Source: Marasmius tenuissimus
Lineage: Eukaryota; Basidiomycota; Agaricomycetes; Agaricales; Marasmiaceae
Length of the DNA: 64,000 nucleotides
NCBI GenBank assembly: GCA_029532415.1
Contig: JAQOTA010000062.1
Location: 682,001-746,000, forward strand
Direction: 5' to 3'
Positions 22,133 to 34,900 of this stretch are shown in pieces. The position numbers were made by a program, and so were the translations under genes. Each line of letters opens with the position of its first letter. Position 1 is the stretch's first letter. The notes under the pieces are model-generated. The model was not told the DNA's origin, ran no database searches, and worked only from the letters and a program-made list of their open reading frames with translations.

Positions 22133-23004
22133 GATTCACAAGGAGGGGAAAGCACCATACGAAACAAATATGCTCCCGGTCCCTCGAGCGGACATAAATA
22201 CGGCCTCGAAAGCGTCACGGGTACGTTAGAGAATAGATGCATGATGCAGCCTTTATCTCTCGCGCCCACACGATCTAAAACATAGAACATTTGCCACGAT
22301 ATTGCTGTACCACAGTGGGAGTTCAGAGGACTTTCTGGGACATCGAGAAGGAAAGGAGGCGATTTCGCGGTAAAGCGTGAGATGAATCAAAGCAACTTTG
22401 AAAAAGACACACTGAAAATAATGTCCCTTGCAGATGTAGCCGCTAGCGCAATGCTGATACACGCGGAAAGCTTACTGCTTGCCATGATGAATCCTTGAAT
22501 ATTCAAAACTTGATTCGGTACGAACAACAAAGGCCATAAATCAAGATAAAGGTTATGCATAGTCGAGCGAATGGCGAGTGGAGAAGTTGTGGTCGAACTC
22601 GTGTGAGGCAGCGCCGAGAAGGAAGGAAGCAATTGGTAAGATGTAGAATTTATTACAGGGTATGGTCCACGGAGAAGATCGATAATGACCGGCAATCAAT
22701 ATTTCAATACCCGAGGGAGGCAGTACTATAGCCGATGGCACCATGGTTCAACTGCTCCGAAAGTACTTAAGTACTGGGAACCAACAAGTTCGAACCGTGT
22801 GTGTTCGTGCATTCAAAAGGTCACTCCTTTACTTTCTTCGTGTTGGACACATAATTTTCCACAACTTTATACCGCAACAGGCAGTCGATTGATGTGAGGG
22901 ATAACTACATTCGTGCATAGTGCATAGAACTATAGATGGGTGAAAAAAATTCATGTGTCCTGCCACCTTGTATTTTTAGCAGATAACGTCGCTAGGATAT
23001 CTCT
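22133..23004. other. Upstream region of gene C
   Basis: The first 575 bases copy the upstream region of gene B. The TATTTAT box lies at 22194-22200 on the minus strand. From about 22740 to 23004 the sequence is unique and A/T-rich, adjoining the 3' end of the MFS gene. No gene is supported. Confidence 0.5.
22194..22200 (-). promoter_or_regulatory. TATTTAT core promoter of cupredoxin gene C
   Basis: Same position relative to the ATG as in gene B (62 nt upstream), with the same flanking conserved blocks. Confidence 0.6.
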
Positions 23005-25191
23005 TCAAGTGGTATTTGGGATCATTGATGGCATATTTAATAGATCCAGTGGGGGGAGGCTGACACGCGAAAAGCGCGACCGTCCGGGCCTCCACACGAG
23101 GACTTGCAACTGCTCCTTACCTTCGTACCCATTGAAATCATCGTCCCTCGGATTGAGCGCAAGTGACCTCTTCGGGATGAACGTCGACAGCATCAACACC
23201 GCACCTAACACCGTAAAGTGTACTCCGCCGATATACTTCAATGCCTCCTTAGCGATAGCAGCCGCAGCCTCGCCCGTGGCATCCCCAATCCGTTTGTCTA
23301 CCCACTGACCCAGGACGGTGGATAAAATGGCGTAAATGACGATGTAGAGCACATAAAGGAAAGCCATGACCGATCCCAAAGCAGACACATCCGCATCTCT
23401 GCTCTCGATCTTAGAGAGGGTAGACTGTATATACGCAGACAACGAGACGTCGCCTGCGGCCCACCCGAAGGAGATTGGGAGGAAGCTGAATTAGGAGTCG
23501 TCAGTCTGGATGGTAAACAAAGGAAGGAAAGGACCTTACACAGTACCAGCTATCCAGGCGTACGCAACGTCTCCACGAACGACATGAATGAAGGGAAGCA
23601 CCCAAACGATGTTAAGTGCGATAGCATCCAACCTGAGCCAGGGAAGCGGCGTGCGAATATGATTCGTCGTCAGTAACACGGCCATGGCCCCAAACAATTC
23701 GCCCAGGTTAGAGCCTCCAACAATGATTTGGGACCAGGCTTTCCATGTCAACTTGCGGTGAGCGAGTGGTTCAAAAGTGCGACTGAGAGGGACTCTACAC
23801 ACCTGATGTACCGAGGACCTGCTTGGCAAATACGGGCGCAAGACCGTTTTCCAAGTATCGATGGCCGTAGATGGCTAGCGCATAGCCCGACACGAACCAG
23901 CTAAACCTGCGATCTATAGGGATATCAGGGCTCGTGGAAGGCGCAAGGCAAGAGTACAGTGGGAGTAAGCGTACGCGAGAAGACTAAGAAAGCACCATAA
24001 TAGGTAGCCTTGAAGAACGAGCGGAAACCCGTAGCAACACTAGACAGATATCCAGTGGTCGAGGTCCGCTTATCAAACTCAGCCTCCTCTAACAATTGTG
24101 GATGGTCAATAGCTCTGCCGTCGTCTACAAACATCCAAGTGACTGCAGCGAGAGTAAAAAGAACGGGTCTTCAAACGATCCTGTTTGAGCAAAGGAGATC
24201 GCAGGGGAGCAGGATGACGACGCACGAGAGGAAGAACGAATAGTTGTATCCGAATCTATCAATCAAGAAGACACTTGTGAAGGCGCCGATTGTTCCCGCG
24301 ACCTCATATAGGATGTGCACCATCGCGTTCATACGCCGTAGCTACCGATGTTGGGACAGACTGTCAGACACATGATCGAAACATCGCGGAAAAGATCATA
24401 CCAGCTGAACATCCCCGCCCACAATATCCCTCGGGATAACGCGCCGAATGAGCTCGACCGACCCATAGCTAACACCAGAGACGATGTAGATAGGGAAGAG
24501 CTGTCGAGCATCTTAGTTTTGCACTTGTGAGCCCGAAGATCAAATATTTACAAGATTGGGATTCCATGCTGTCGTAAGGAGTGGATATTGATAAGATCAT
24601 TAAAGATTAAAGATGGAATGATGGTCAGAACCAGGATCAACAGGCTAGCGGTGCAGGAGAAGAGGGACTCACACCCGTACTTTGCCGTCTGATCCCCCGT
24701 TTTGAACTTCATAACGCCCCCAGTCGATGCGTCTACGACCAAGAGAATGGCGGAGATGACGCCAAATACGAGAACAGCAATCGAGAGGACGCTTCGAATT
24801 GGGTACTTCTTAATCAGGGGGGCAACGATAATGGTTCCAAAACATTGCATAGCGTAGTTGACACCTGGGAATGAGAAGACCATAGTCAGTTGGGGCGTGA
24901 AACTCAGAGCAAAATGACGACCTACCCGTGAGGATACCGATGTTGTAGTATCTGTTCTCGCCGAATCTCTCGTTCGCTAGCGTAATGAACGCACCGTTAT
25001 ACCACTCCAGAGCAAACTTGTAGACTGGTGAGACGATCGGTTATTCGTTGGGTTATTCGTTGAACGATGGATCGAATTTTCGAAACGGGAGAGGCACTGA
25101 CACATGATTCCGACTAAGTATCAGAGTCAGCCCAGTATCAACGATAAAAACTCTTAGTTTACGCACCAATATAGGTCGTTATGTTCTTCAT
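23005..25191 (-). CDS. MFS-type multi-pass membrane transporter
   Basis: A multi-exon gene starting at the ATG at 25191 (MKNITTYI). Micro-exons then give VGIMFYKFALEWYNGAFITL, followed by NIGILTGVNYAMQCFGTIIV and a series of hydrophobic helices. An N-terminal-half loop contains IPRDIVGGDVQ. A central hydrophilic loop (about 24030-24130) reads AIDHPQLLEEAEFDKRTSTT. The C-terminal half includes YALAIYGHRYLENGLAPVF, IIVGGSNLGELFGAMAVLL and SVMAFLYVLYIVIYAILST. The arrangement of two helix bundles and a central loop suits a major facilitator protein of about 12 helices. The exact boundaries of the small exons between 24100 and 25191 are approximate, and one donor is GTCAGT. Substrate unknown. Its 3' end faces cupredoxin gene C. 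Confidence 0.82.
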
Positions 25192-26076
25192 CTGCGTTCG
25201 ACTGAAGGCCCTCCATGGTCCAATCATTCTTGCGCAGTCTCAAGAGGGAGGGTTTGGGGTACGTGAGACGAAGATCAATAACTTTTGGGTTTTATCATAG
25301 CGTCGCTCCAGTCGTCCCGATGTCACCATGTGTGCAAGTAATAGGATTGTTGATCTGAATCGACGTTCATCACCTCCGGCACATCATCCCCGGGTACTGA
25401 TATGTTCATAATGACAATGTCCGTTTGGAATGTCACAGGCCTGGCAGGAATGAGAAGGACTGGCACTGCTTGGGCCCGAAGACTTGCTTTACTGTCGCGA
25501 GGAATACTGATCTTGAAGATGTAACTTGGAGTGTTTCATGAACGGTACGGATCTGGAGGGTTCGTACCCGTTAAGTACTGCTAAGTAAAGGGTTTTACTC
25601 AGGCTGGTACTTGACTGGGAACAAGAGACGTGGTCTCTGCGCACTGAGACTCAGCCGTTTTCGACGATTCACACGGCTTGAACTTAAGCTTCACATGCTT
25701 CAACTCTTCACACAGTCACGCTACTTCTACACTATCTGCAGCTTCAAACTCCAAGCTTCAGCCCCATGCTCTACTAGTACTACGCTCTAGTCCTCCTAGG
25801 TCTGAGCCGCTACGTCAAATCTACCCAGCCTCAGCCTCGATTCTGTGATTCGGTACCTGTGCTTCACCTCGCACAAACCTCCTGACATCTTGCGCCAAAA
25901 ATCACCTCAGCAAACGCGTCAATCTCCGGATGTGATCCGACAAACAAGAATCGAGTGTCGATGAAGGTCGCTCAAACCGAGGCTGAACACAAGGTCTTCC
26001 TCCAAAAACTTATTTACAGAGCATTTTGCCAGGAACTACTTTCGCTTCCCCCCGTTTTACGTTTAAGAAAGCCATT
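25192..26076. other. Intergenic: MFS promoter side and MYND 3' side
   Basis: No supportable gene. It contains C/T-rich stretches around 25690-25900 and the likely promoter of the MFS gene (minus strand) directly above 25191. Confidence 0.4.
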
Positions 26077-27973
26077 TTATATGTATATGATTACAGGCCC
26101 AGACGCGAATGGTACCACTGCCATAGCAGCCAAATGACCGTCCCAGACCTTTTGAGTACCCACGATGAGACAATCCGCCTTCACATGGGCCTCCACACGT
26201 TCCCTAGCGTCCTCCGCAGATTCGACGATGAACCCCACTGGTTGAGTTGAATATTCCATTCGGAGAACGACCTGCCTGTTCCAGAGGTCGTCTCCCGGGT
26301 TTTCTGCACCGTATCGCTCACCGGCTTCCTTAACTTTCTCCTTATTAGACAAATAATCTTCCACGACCTGATGCCGCAGAAACAGCCAGTCGAATCAGCT
26401 GATGTGGCCTCTGGGTAGTTCACCGGCTAACGAAGAGATGAAAGAGGGCCCGGATTTGCACGGAAAACACATACATCTTATCAGAGCTTGGAACTCAACA
26501 CAGGTGACTTTGTGCGTTCCCCAAGCAGCCTTCTGGCATATTTTTGAGCAATACACATCTGATTTACAGCCTGCGCAGCGCAGTAACCTTGGGTGCATGA
26601 GATCAAATCTCATATCATCGTTGACACACTGTTGTACAGAAGGCCAGAAAGTCGTATCAAGGAAGGGAAACCATGTGAATGCGAAAAGTGCTTACTTCTG
26701 AGTATCCACAGGCAAGAGGTGCAAATCTACCGGACTGACCCATTGCGCGCTTCTGTCTTCTCCACGCTTCCTGTTTGACCGTGCCCCATAAAATCTTGAA
26801 CCGCTCATTGTCACCCACAAACCTGTCCATGTGGTCGTCCGAATCCAGGTTCAACGCCTGGACTCTCCTTATGGATTGTAGGACCCGTACTAAGATCGGC
26901 CTATGAACTAAACAGGTGATTGTCAAATCTAAGATCAAGTAGCAACCCATGATAACGCTGTTATACGTGGTTCCTCTTCGTCGAGTGTCCTCGAGGAGGA
27001 GCTCCGGTGCCTTGAATATGGACACAAGTAATCCGCCATCCAACGCAGGAATCAAGGAATACGCGTTCGAATAAATCGCATAGTAGGTAAAGGCAAGACG
27101 ACATTGGAGCAAACAAACTGCAACATGATCGAACTGAGTATTCGTGGGGACAGGCTGGGAGTAGGTCGGGGAGGAGAGCCTGGCGTAGATCTTGCACAAC
27201 CATCGGATTCCATCCTTTGCAAGGAAGGAATTGAATCCAAACATGGTCGAGTCGGAGGCATTTTTAGGAAGGGCGTTCATAAAAAGCAGCGCTGATCGCA
27301 AACCTACGCAGTCGATGCGTGGCTTGCCTGCGAAGCGGACTATCTGGGCCATATCCCATCGAGGTTGGTTAAGCGCCCGCTCCAACTCAACCCAAACCTT
27401 GCCCTTCGCGTGTATGGAAAGAGCCTTGTCGTGCTTCGTATGAGTTTCCAGTAGTATGTCTGAGGCGTTGGAAAGCGATTCGGCGATCTCAGTATCGGCT
27501 AAGCCCGCTTCATGGGAGTACAACCACATTTCGGTCGCAACTGCGAGAACCTCGGGTGTCGAGTTCAAGATGGATTCCAGGTCATCGCGTGGATTAGTGC
27601 AATGCGGGCTCCGGACTGGGTAGGTGAGCAGGAGTGGCAATGTCTCCAGAAACGCGATTGTGGTACCATTCTTTGAGATAGCACTCGAGGGAGCGTCGAG
27701 AATTCCTTTGGAGAAAGCCTTGATCCAAGGCCAAACGCGAGACCAGTTTCGCGTCATAGCGCCTATAGTAGCGTCGACAACATGATAGTGATGGAGGTCG
27801 ACGGCTGTTTGGCGAAAGGCTTCTGCAGCCTTGCGACTAGCGTAGTCCAAGTTGCATGGGTCAATCCGAGACGGGGGCCGGCCAGACAAATATCGAGGTA
27901 TGAGATCAATTGCCCTCATTTCACTATCATGGTCAATACTGTACAGTTCAATCGAGCGAGGGAGACCTGACAC
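26077..27973 (-). CDS. MYND-type zinc-finger protein, agaricomycete type
   Basis: Starts at 27973 (MSGLPRSIELYSIDHDSEMR). The first 430 residues form an alpha-helical region without a named domain, common in agaricomycete MYND proteins. A splice (GAA|GTAAGC to AACAG|TGT, about 26725-26632) creates the finger: CGYSEC, then LLRCAGCKSDVYCSKICQKA and HKVTC, supplying all zinc ligands (C-C, C-C, C-C, H-C). The last exon encodes VEDYLSNKEKVKEAGERYG, then LRMEYSTQPVGFIVESAEDA, ending PVIIYI. The join between the finger exon and the last exon (26370-26480) is not resolved: the best acceptor is GCATCAG|GTCGTGG, but no clean phase-0 donor is visible. Role unknown; MYND fingers bind proline-rich peptides. 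A dead relative lies at 15646-15948. Confidence 0.78.
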
Positions 27974-28503
27974 ACCGTGTCAGCTCGGGTGCTGTTGAAA
28001 CTTGAAATTCCAAGCGAATGTCCACGTTGAGTTTCAGATAGTCAAAGACATTTGCACGTGGAAGGACCGAAGCACTGTGGGAGGACAGACGAAGGGGCCT
28101 GTCAGTGTATGAGTGTAAGAGCTCTTTGCAACGTGAGGGCGCTCAGAAAAGCCCAGGCCGGCCCGAGTGACGGTTCCCACAGCGATCCATTTATGGTGCT
28201 TTTGCTTTGTCATCCAACCAACCTTTTCAACAACGCCAGTTCGCGTCGCGCTCATTGCTCGACGTTCAACTCGGACTTACGCCTGACAGAGAAGCTCATT
28301 CCAGGACACAACTCGCATCGGAAAAGAGCACTCCTGGACTCACTTGCAAAGATCTTCTGGCGCCACGAAACCTACAAGAAACGAAGCATTGACGAAATTC
28401 AAGACCAGTAGGAAGCGCATACCTCCGGCCATCAGGGTTCATATAGTGAGGGTTTCATACTCTGTTCGTTGCGCGCCCTAATATTTCGTTTGATAGGACT
28501 ACA
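27974..28503. other. Divergent promoter region between MYND and Nic96 genes
   Basis: 530 bp separating two divergently transcribed genes. Short frames only. Both promoters must lie here; no clear TATA box stands out. Confidence 0.4.
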
Positions 28504-31500
28504 ATGGCTTCAGACCTTTCTTCTTTGCTGACGGCTTCAAAGGGCCTCACATCTCATCTATCCAAACCTGACCTACCTTCAGTCAACCTTTCTCTCGACC
28601 AAATTGAGGCACAGTCAAGACGTCTTGTTTCGAGGCATCCAGCGACGTCCAATGACACCGATAAAGCGTACGTACAATACGCACGAGAGTAATACTGATG
28701 CTAACAACTTGCCTCGTTGCAGGAATTTTCTGCTTGCTCAAGCACGCGTAGACGCCTCAGCTCTTTCGAGTTCTATTGCCCACCTCAATGCAGCCTCGAC
28801 ATTCACACCACTACAGGCCATCCAGGACACTGATGTTGCTGGATATCTGCGCCATGCCCACGAACAAAACCTAATTTCGACCATCGAAGAAGGCAGGAAA
28901 GAGACCCAAGAATCCTTTTATCAGATGCTGGAGGACCGGATGAGCAAGGATTGGGAGGCAAAAAAGAAGCGCGTCTTTGAGGAACTGGGTGCCAGGGTGA
29001 AAGCAGACAATCGCGCTGTTGCAGAGCTCAAAAAGAGTTTGCACGGGAAGAGTTCTTTATTGGTGCGCGCGCCCATTCTTCCCGCTGGAGTGATATTTGC
29101 TGACTGCAAGTACCAGGCCGCTCCCCAACCCACGCTCACTCTGCAGATGCAGAGCAAGATGATGGCCTATGACCGTGTTGTAACCGAGCTCAACTCTGCT
29201 CGGTTACGTGGCTCGACTTATCCAATCATCAATAACCTCCTCGACGTTTCTCTGTCAGCATCTTCCGACGTGCGTTTATACTTCTTAATCACGCCGTCGC
29301 AGTCGTTCATCAAACTTATGTCTGCCAGCCTCATACTAACCAAATGGCCCAAACCTTCCACATCCTCTCCAAAATTACACAAGAGCCTCCGAGCCTACCA
29401 CCACCGACTCATGCTTCATCCTCACTTACGCTTATTAACACCCCCTCCTCGTCCTTCCGAAAATTCTCCAAAGCCTACCTGTTGTCCCCTCAAAACTCCC
29501 GCGAATCGATAGCCCTCCGCAAACAAATTGCCAATGGGGCCCGTGAAGCTTTGGAAGAACAGTATTTCACCGTGATTGACCGCACAGTCCAGACACACAG
29601 TACTCAGGCCCAGCTCGGTGGAGATCCTACCGTCGGCAACAAAATTCGAGCTTTCTTAGCTGTCAGGTATTACCGTGGAGGGGAATGGGATGAAAGGATT
29701 GAGCTGATACGTGGGCAGCCGGTTTGGGCGCGACTGTTCTTTTTAGTGAGGACAGGTCACGCAGGTGAGGCCGTCGAGGAGTTGTATGGACGTGAAGGGG
29801 GGATGTGGAGAGAGGCGATTGAGAAGAAAGAAAGTGGGTTTGTGGACTGCTTCCGTATGTGGGTCGAAAGTCCTGAGAGAAGGTATTTTTTTGTGCGTTC
29901 TGTTCGTTTCTTGCTCTAATCCGTGTCTTCGAATCATTTTAGGCTACCTCGGAACCACCGAGACCACCTTCAATCGATCTACAACGCGCACATGCTCCAC
30001 TCGAATACTACCGACCCCTTCAAGCTCGCCCTCTACAAGCTCATCGGCAAACTTGAACCCCAGAGACGCAGTGTACCTTACGTTACGACCACAACCGAAG
30101 ACTGGTTGTGGTTCCAGCTCGCGATGGTTGACGAAGAGGACGAAGGCTCAAACTTGAAGAGTCTGGCACGCGTTCTTCTCGGATATGGAGAAAGGCACTT
30201 CGATGGTCAACCCGGACAAAACGAGAGGAAAGGTCTATGGGCTGCTGTGTTACTCATGTGTGGCGAATTCGAGCGGGTAAGGGCGAGTTATTTCGGATAA
30301 TCTATGTCAAGACTGACGATTCTTATACTCAGGCGGTCGCGGCTCTGTGGGAGCACCAAGAAACGGAGGTGGAGGCGGTGCATCTGGCCATTGCTCTCGC
30401 TTATCACGGTCTCTTGCGTTGTCCATCAAGGGCGGAGACATCAGACCTCTCACCATGTATGCTGGTTGCGTGTTAACGAAGTCTGCGTCGATCTGACCAT
30501 CTTGAACAGTAACCATCTCACCTATCAACCCACCAGCTCTGAACTTGTCAAACCTCGTCTGGCGTTACATTCGTCAATTCGTCAAGATGGATGCAAAGGA
30601 GGCACTTCAATATGTTTATTGCGTTTGCCTTTCGTCCGATCAAGCGGATGTTGGAAAGGAGCAAGTTGAGAACGCATGGGATCTCGTCCGGCGGATCATT
30701 GTTCTCGGCAATGGCGGGCCTACATGGGAAGAACTGGTTGGTGGATTCCGCCCCGATGGGACGAGGTTCACTGGGACCATTGAACAATACGCGTCACTCC
30801 TCAATCTCCCTGATCAGGCCGCGTACTCCACGCACATCCTCATTGCGTCTGCTGAAGCTGCTGAAGCGAATGATCGTATTTGCGAAGCTATCAAGCTGTA
30901 CAATCTCGCTGGTGACTATAACACGGTCATCTCGTGTTTGGCACAGGCGCTTGGGAACACGATTGCTCAGACGAGTCCGGATGAGAGGGCCAGGGAGATT
31001 GAGCGGACTGCCGTTGAGATCTTGAGGAGCTATGAAAGGACGAATCGTGGTTTGGCTGGTGGTAGGAACAAAGAGAGGGAAGCTGTTGGTAGGCTTTTGA
31101 GGATTAGAGAGGCTATGGAAAGGAGAGCAGAGGGTCGGTTCGAAGTCGCACTTGAGGTTAGTTGTATGAATTTTCTAGCCAATGGGACGATCCCCACTAA
31201 CTGTGACCAGATCCTCGAGGCTATCGATCTCGTTCCTCTTGAGGGTGATGTAGCAAGGATTACTCGTCGTGCAGAGGAGTTCAAGGACCTCCATGACACC
31301 TTGCAAAGGAATCTGCCGACCTACCTCACACTAATTATGGACGTCCTTGCTGGCGTTCATCAGAAAGTGAAGAATTCAATGATTGCTGACTCAACCAGAC
31401 AAGTAGTACGTGCTGCCTGCCCCGAGGTTTTCGCTTCGGCACTGACTTGGCTATTCGTTTTGCAGACACTGGCCAATTTACGGAAGAAATCGAGGTCTCT

Positions 31501-31588
31501 CATGATCTTTGCTGGGATTCTCAAGTACCGAATGTCTCCCGATGTATATTCTTATCTAGCCAGACTCGATGTTGAAATAGCTCTGTAG
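28504..31588 (+). CDS. NIC96: Nucleoporin Nic96/Nup93
   Basis: A linker nucleoporin of the inner ring of the nuclear pore. Eight exons (28504-28667, 28723-29269, 29329-29882, 29943-30276, 30333-30456, 30510-31156, 31211-31402, 31466-31588) give about 894 aa, close to the family's usual 820-900. The N-terminus has a short coiled-coil-prone segment, then QARVDASALSSSIAHLN and a long alpha-solenoid: TEDWLWFQLAMVDEEDE, GLWAAVLLMCGEFERAVAAL, EAVHLAIALAYHGLL, NPPALNLSNLVWRYIRQF, QAAYSTHILIASAEAAEA and the final MSPDVYSYLARLDVEI. These are Nic96 signatures. The last two introns (54 and 63 nt) are multiples of three without in-frame stops, so retention would insert peptide rather than truncate. The exon containing HTNQMAQTFHILSK follows acceptor CTGCCAG. 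Confidence 0.92.
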
Positions 31589-31740
31589 TTTCAGGTACTT
31601 AGTCATGTTCCTTTTCGGTGTTGGTGTACGCATAAATAATGACTTTGATTCGGAAGTCTACCGTCGCCGGCTGTATTTGCAACGTGAGAGCACCTCATCG
31701 GCGGAGGTACAGCAACACCACTTGTTCTCAAACTTCCATC

Positions 31741-34473
31741 ATGTCCCCTGCAAATACTCCTACCTATCCTTCACAGATGAACATAACTTCTCTTCCGGTA
31801 GAGCTTCTGGAGCACATACTTGTTACCTGTGCTCACCTGGGCAGTGCTTCATCCATTGCGAGTCTGTCCCGGACATGCCGGTTTCTCAGGAATATCGTCT
31901 ATCATCCTTCAGACGCTCATTTATGGCGCGAGATATACTTAACAACGTTCGATGATCCACGGCCGCCGTTGAGGGCTTTGAAGAGACCACTTGGACAGGA
32001 TGTTGAGGATATACCTTTCGACTGGAAGAGAGTCTATCAGGATAGAATACAGGCCAGGAGGTTGTTCAGACGGACGAGACCAGAAGAGACGAACCTTGCA
32101 TTGGAGGTGAGCGCTGATCAGTATCGGTACTGCTTCCCTCGTCACCAAAGCTAAATCTGTCTTGTAGCCTGCAACCATACGCCAAAGCTTTGATGCCTTG
32201 TTGTCCAGTATCGCAACAGCGTCAATACACCCCTCCATGACCGCGGAGTTCAGTGTCGATACGCCCTCCGTAATTGCAGGCAGACGCAAGACATGCATTC
32301 CACCTTCGCTCAGGACAGATTCGGAGTCACTGAACATCGCTTGGTTGTCCAATCTCGTTGCTGAAGGGTACCCAGAAGTTCTAATACACCGCTTAATCGG
32401 TCGCGCTCTCCATGACGGTGACGAGGACTCGTACGCTTCATCGTACCAGTCGATCATGGACCAAGATTGGGAACATACGCCGACAGGAAAGGCGTTTTAC
32501 CGCCTCGTTCTGCATACAGGATTCCAGCCAGTGCCGGACGAAGATTCAGACGACGAGGAAGAGGGTTCTCATTACAATCTCCGGAGCAAGAAGCCCCCTT
32601 CACCAGTGGACTCAGCGACCCAGCGCTCTCTGGCTCGCACCGTCGCACGTCACCGTGTCTATAATCTGCGCTATCTCTCCGAGAATAGGCTCTGGGGTCC
32701 GTACCTTCCTATGACACCTATACCTCCACGACCAGCGGACACTGAGGTTGAGACTCTACCACTATCGCAGAATCCTTCCATTCTCACCACGGACGAGCCG
32801 GGCGATTTCTCTCTCCCGTTCATACGCGCTTTGCTGAGCGACTTCAGCGTCTTCGTCGAAAGCCACAACATTCTCTTTGGGGATGATGATGACGATGATG
32901 ACGACTTTGTGCCGTCGCAAAGCGGGAGTGGAGATGAAGAGGCAGCCAATAATCAGGATGAAGACAATGAAGACGAGTCCAAGTCTGAGGCGTCGGATCC
33001 AGAAATAATCAACGTTCAGTTGGTTCACCGAAACGCGGAAGAGGACGAGGGGGGCGATGGCGACGACGAAGGCGAGGACAACGACAACGACAACGATGAT
33101 GCCTCCGATGATGACGAGGACTCTGCAGAACCCGATGCGACTGGCCCAACGTCAACACGTGCTCCTCCACTCCCAGTACCCATTTATCCCATCCAACCTC
33201 ACCTTCTCCGCCCAGATTATGCTTTCCTTTCGGCAGCTCGCATTGTCGTTGAGGATAACCTTCGTGAGAGATACGGACACAAACTTCCTCATGACCACGA
33301 GACCCTCTGGCCATGGTTTACGACATTGGACGCCCTCGATAGCACACGAGTCATACTTGAACGAGCACGGAGTTTGGATGGGTTGAGAATGGGAGGTGCA
33401 CCCGGCTTTTGGGGTGGAGTGGGGGTTAGAGGCCAGGATAGATGGTTTGAAGACCAATTCAAGGACAATGACGAGGAAGATGAGAATCCTCCTGAAGCTG
33501 TCAAGGACAAGAAGAAGGGCGTTAAGGCCAACGGTCTGGCTGAGAGTGGAGACACATGTGAAGGGTGGGACTGGGCTGGGGTGGAAGGGAAATGGATGTT
33601 CGTATTCTTCCTTTCCTGATTCGAGATATATACTGACGAGGTCGATAGGCGTGCTGTCGCATGGATGGACTATAGGGATCTCCTCTGTAAGTTTTCCAAC
33701 TTTCACCTCTCGAAATGAAAGCTCAATAAATCGCGTCATAGTCCACAACGTTCGTTCAGTGCGTTTTCACCACCATAACCCATCGGGATTGACTAATACT
33801 TCCAATGCGCGTCGAACACAGCTTCAAGTATCTAATCCGCTCACTTCTGGGGCGAGGTTGAGCGAAGACATACAAGAGACAATCAGGGTGTTTGCTATGG
33901 ATATCAAAATCACCGGGTATTCCAGAGTTCCGCCACCTACATCCCTTGAGGGCTCTTCATCGGTCATGCCGGGTACTTCTCGACCACCAGACCCGAAAGG
34001 GAAGGGCAAAGCAAAGGCAACGGACGCAGATCTCCTGGAGCAGGAGACAAAGCCGGAGGCTTCGTATGATCCTCTGGTATACGCTCTCCCTATCATCCAC
34101 ATCTCGGGAGAGTACCGGGGCTCTGATGTGGACGAGCATGCTCAACGGCGGTGCCGAGGAACGGTTAGGATGATCGGCGACAGAGCCGTTCGGTGGACTC
34201 TGGTTTGTACAGGTTTAGCTCCACTGTAACTCATCGCCTTACATTGAATTTTTCCTGACAGATAACAAGCGATGTTGCAACGCCAAACCAGGACGAGTGG
34301 GTAATGGAGGGTGTACAAGTGGGAGGAATCGGATCCAAGTTGGGCATAGTGGGAATGTGGACGGGAGCTAGTCATGAAAGAGGTGATCCTATCGGTATGT
34401 GAAGCCCCCCCCCTCCTCAAGCTGGTGGCTTATTCGTCGAACAGGGCCGAGTTGGGCGTGGAAAATGGATTAA
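31741..34473 (+). CDS. F-box protein with long acidic insert
   Basis: Seven exons (31741-32106, 32168-33597, 33649-33686, 33742-33758, 33822-34202, 34262-34394, 34445-34473), all phase-consistent, encode about 797 aa. The F-box is at about residues 16-60 (ITSLPVELLEHILVTCAHLG, then LSRTCRFLRNIVY and LWREIY), predicting an SCF ubiquitin-ligase substrate receptor. The middle carries very acidic tracts: eight Asp in a row near 32882, then DEDNEDESKSEASD and GDDEGEDNDNDNDDASDDDE. The C-terminal part contains WMDYRDLL and two beta-rich segments separated by a Ser/Pro/Lys linker, ending DPIGPSWAWKMD. One exon is only 17 nt long. An in-frame ATG at 31639 lies upstream, but 31741 gives the usual short F-box leader. 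Substrate unknown. Confidence 0.85.
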
Positions 34474-34900
34474 CGGAAGGCTTCCGAGGTAAAAATGAGC
34501 ATCGACTGTAAACTTGATTACCAATGGGATCGGCATGATATGACCGTACGAAGCAGTGGATCTGTAACTCTTGTTTATCCTTAATGCACATCGTTTCCCT
34601 TGGCTCGATTTCCCGACGGCGTTCGCGGGTTTGATGGCTATGTTGTCTTGGGTTGGCGGGAACGGTTCACTGCTCGAGCGCTCATACTTCAATAGCCCTC
34701 CGTCCTTGGCATAAGTGCTGCTGAAACGTATCGTGACCGCGACGCCCCAAGCCTAAATGTAACCCTGGTATACCACTGGATATTTAACCAGAGCTAACTG
34801 GCATCGTTTTGTTTCTCATCGGTTCCCTTTTCTTTCAACTTTTTCTTCTTCCAGCCTCTAGGGTTCCGCATTTGATTTTCTCTCATCTTCTTTCACGATC
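34474..34900. other. Intergenic: promoter of the secreted tandem-domain protein
   Basis: Holds the 3' end of the F-box gene and the promoter of the next gene, with a TATTTAA box (listed separately) and a pyrimidine-rich TTTCTTTCAACTTTTTCTTC leader near 34830. No gene. Confidence 0.5.
34781..34787 (+). promoter_or_regulatory. TATTTAA TATA-like box
   Basis: TATTTAA lies 120 nt upstream of the ATG at 34901 and is followed by a pyrimidine-rich leader, the typical layout of a highly expressed secreted-protein gene in these fungi. Confidence 0.5.

Noticed and set aside
13690..22250. Reading the cupredoxin block as a transposon-borne cassette
   Set aside because: No common terminal repeats or target duplications bound the block; the MITEs lie within it rather than around it.
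31639..31740. Upstream in-frame ATG for the F-box gene
   Set aside because: It would add 34 Arg/Ser/Thr-rich residues ahead of a normal F-box leader; the ATG at 31741 fits the family better.
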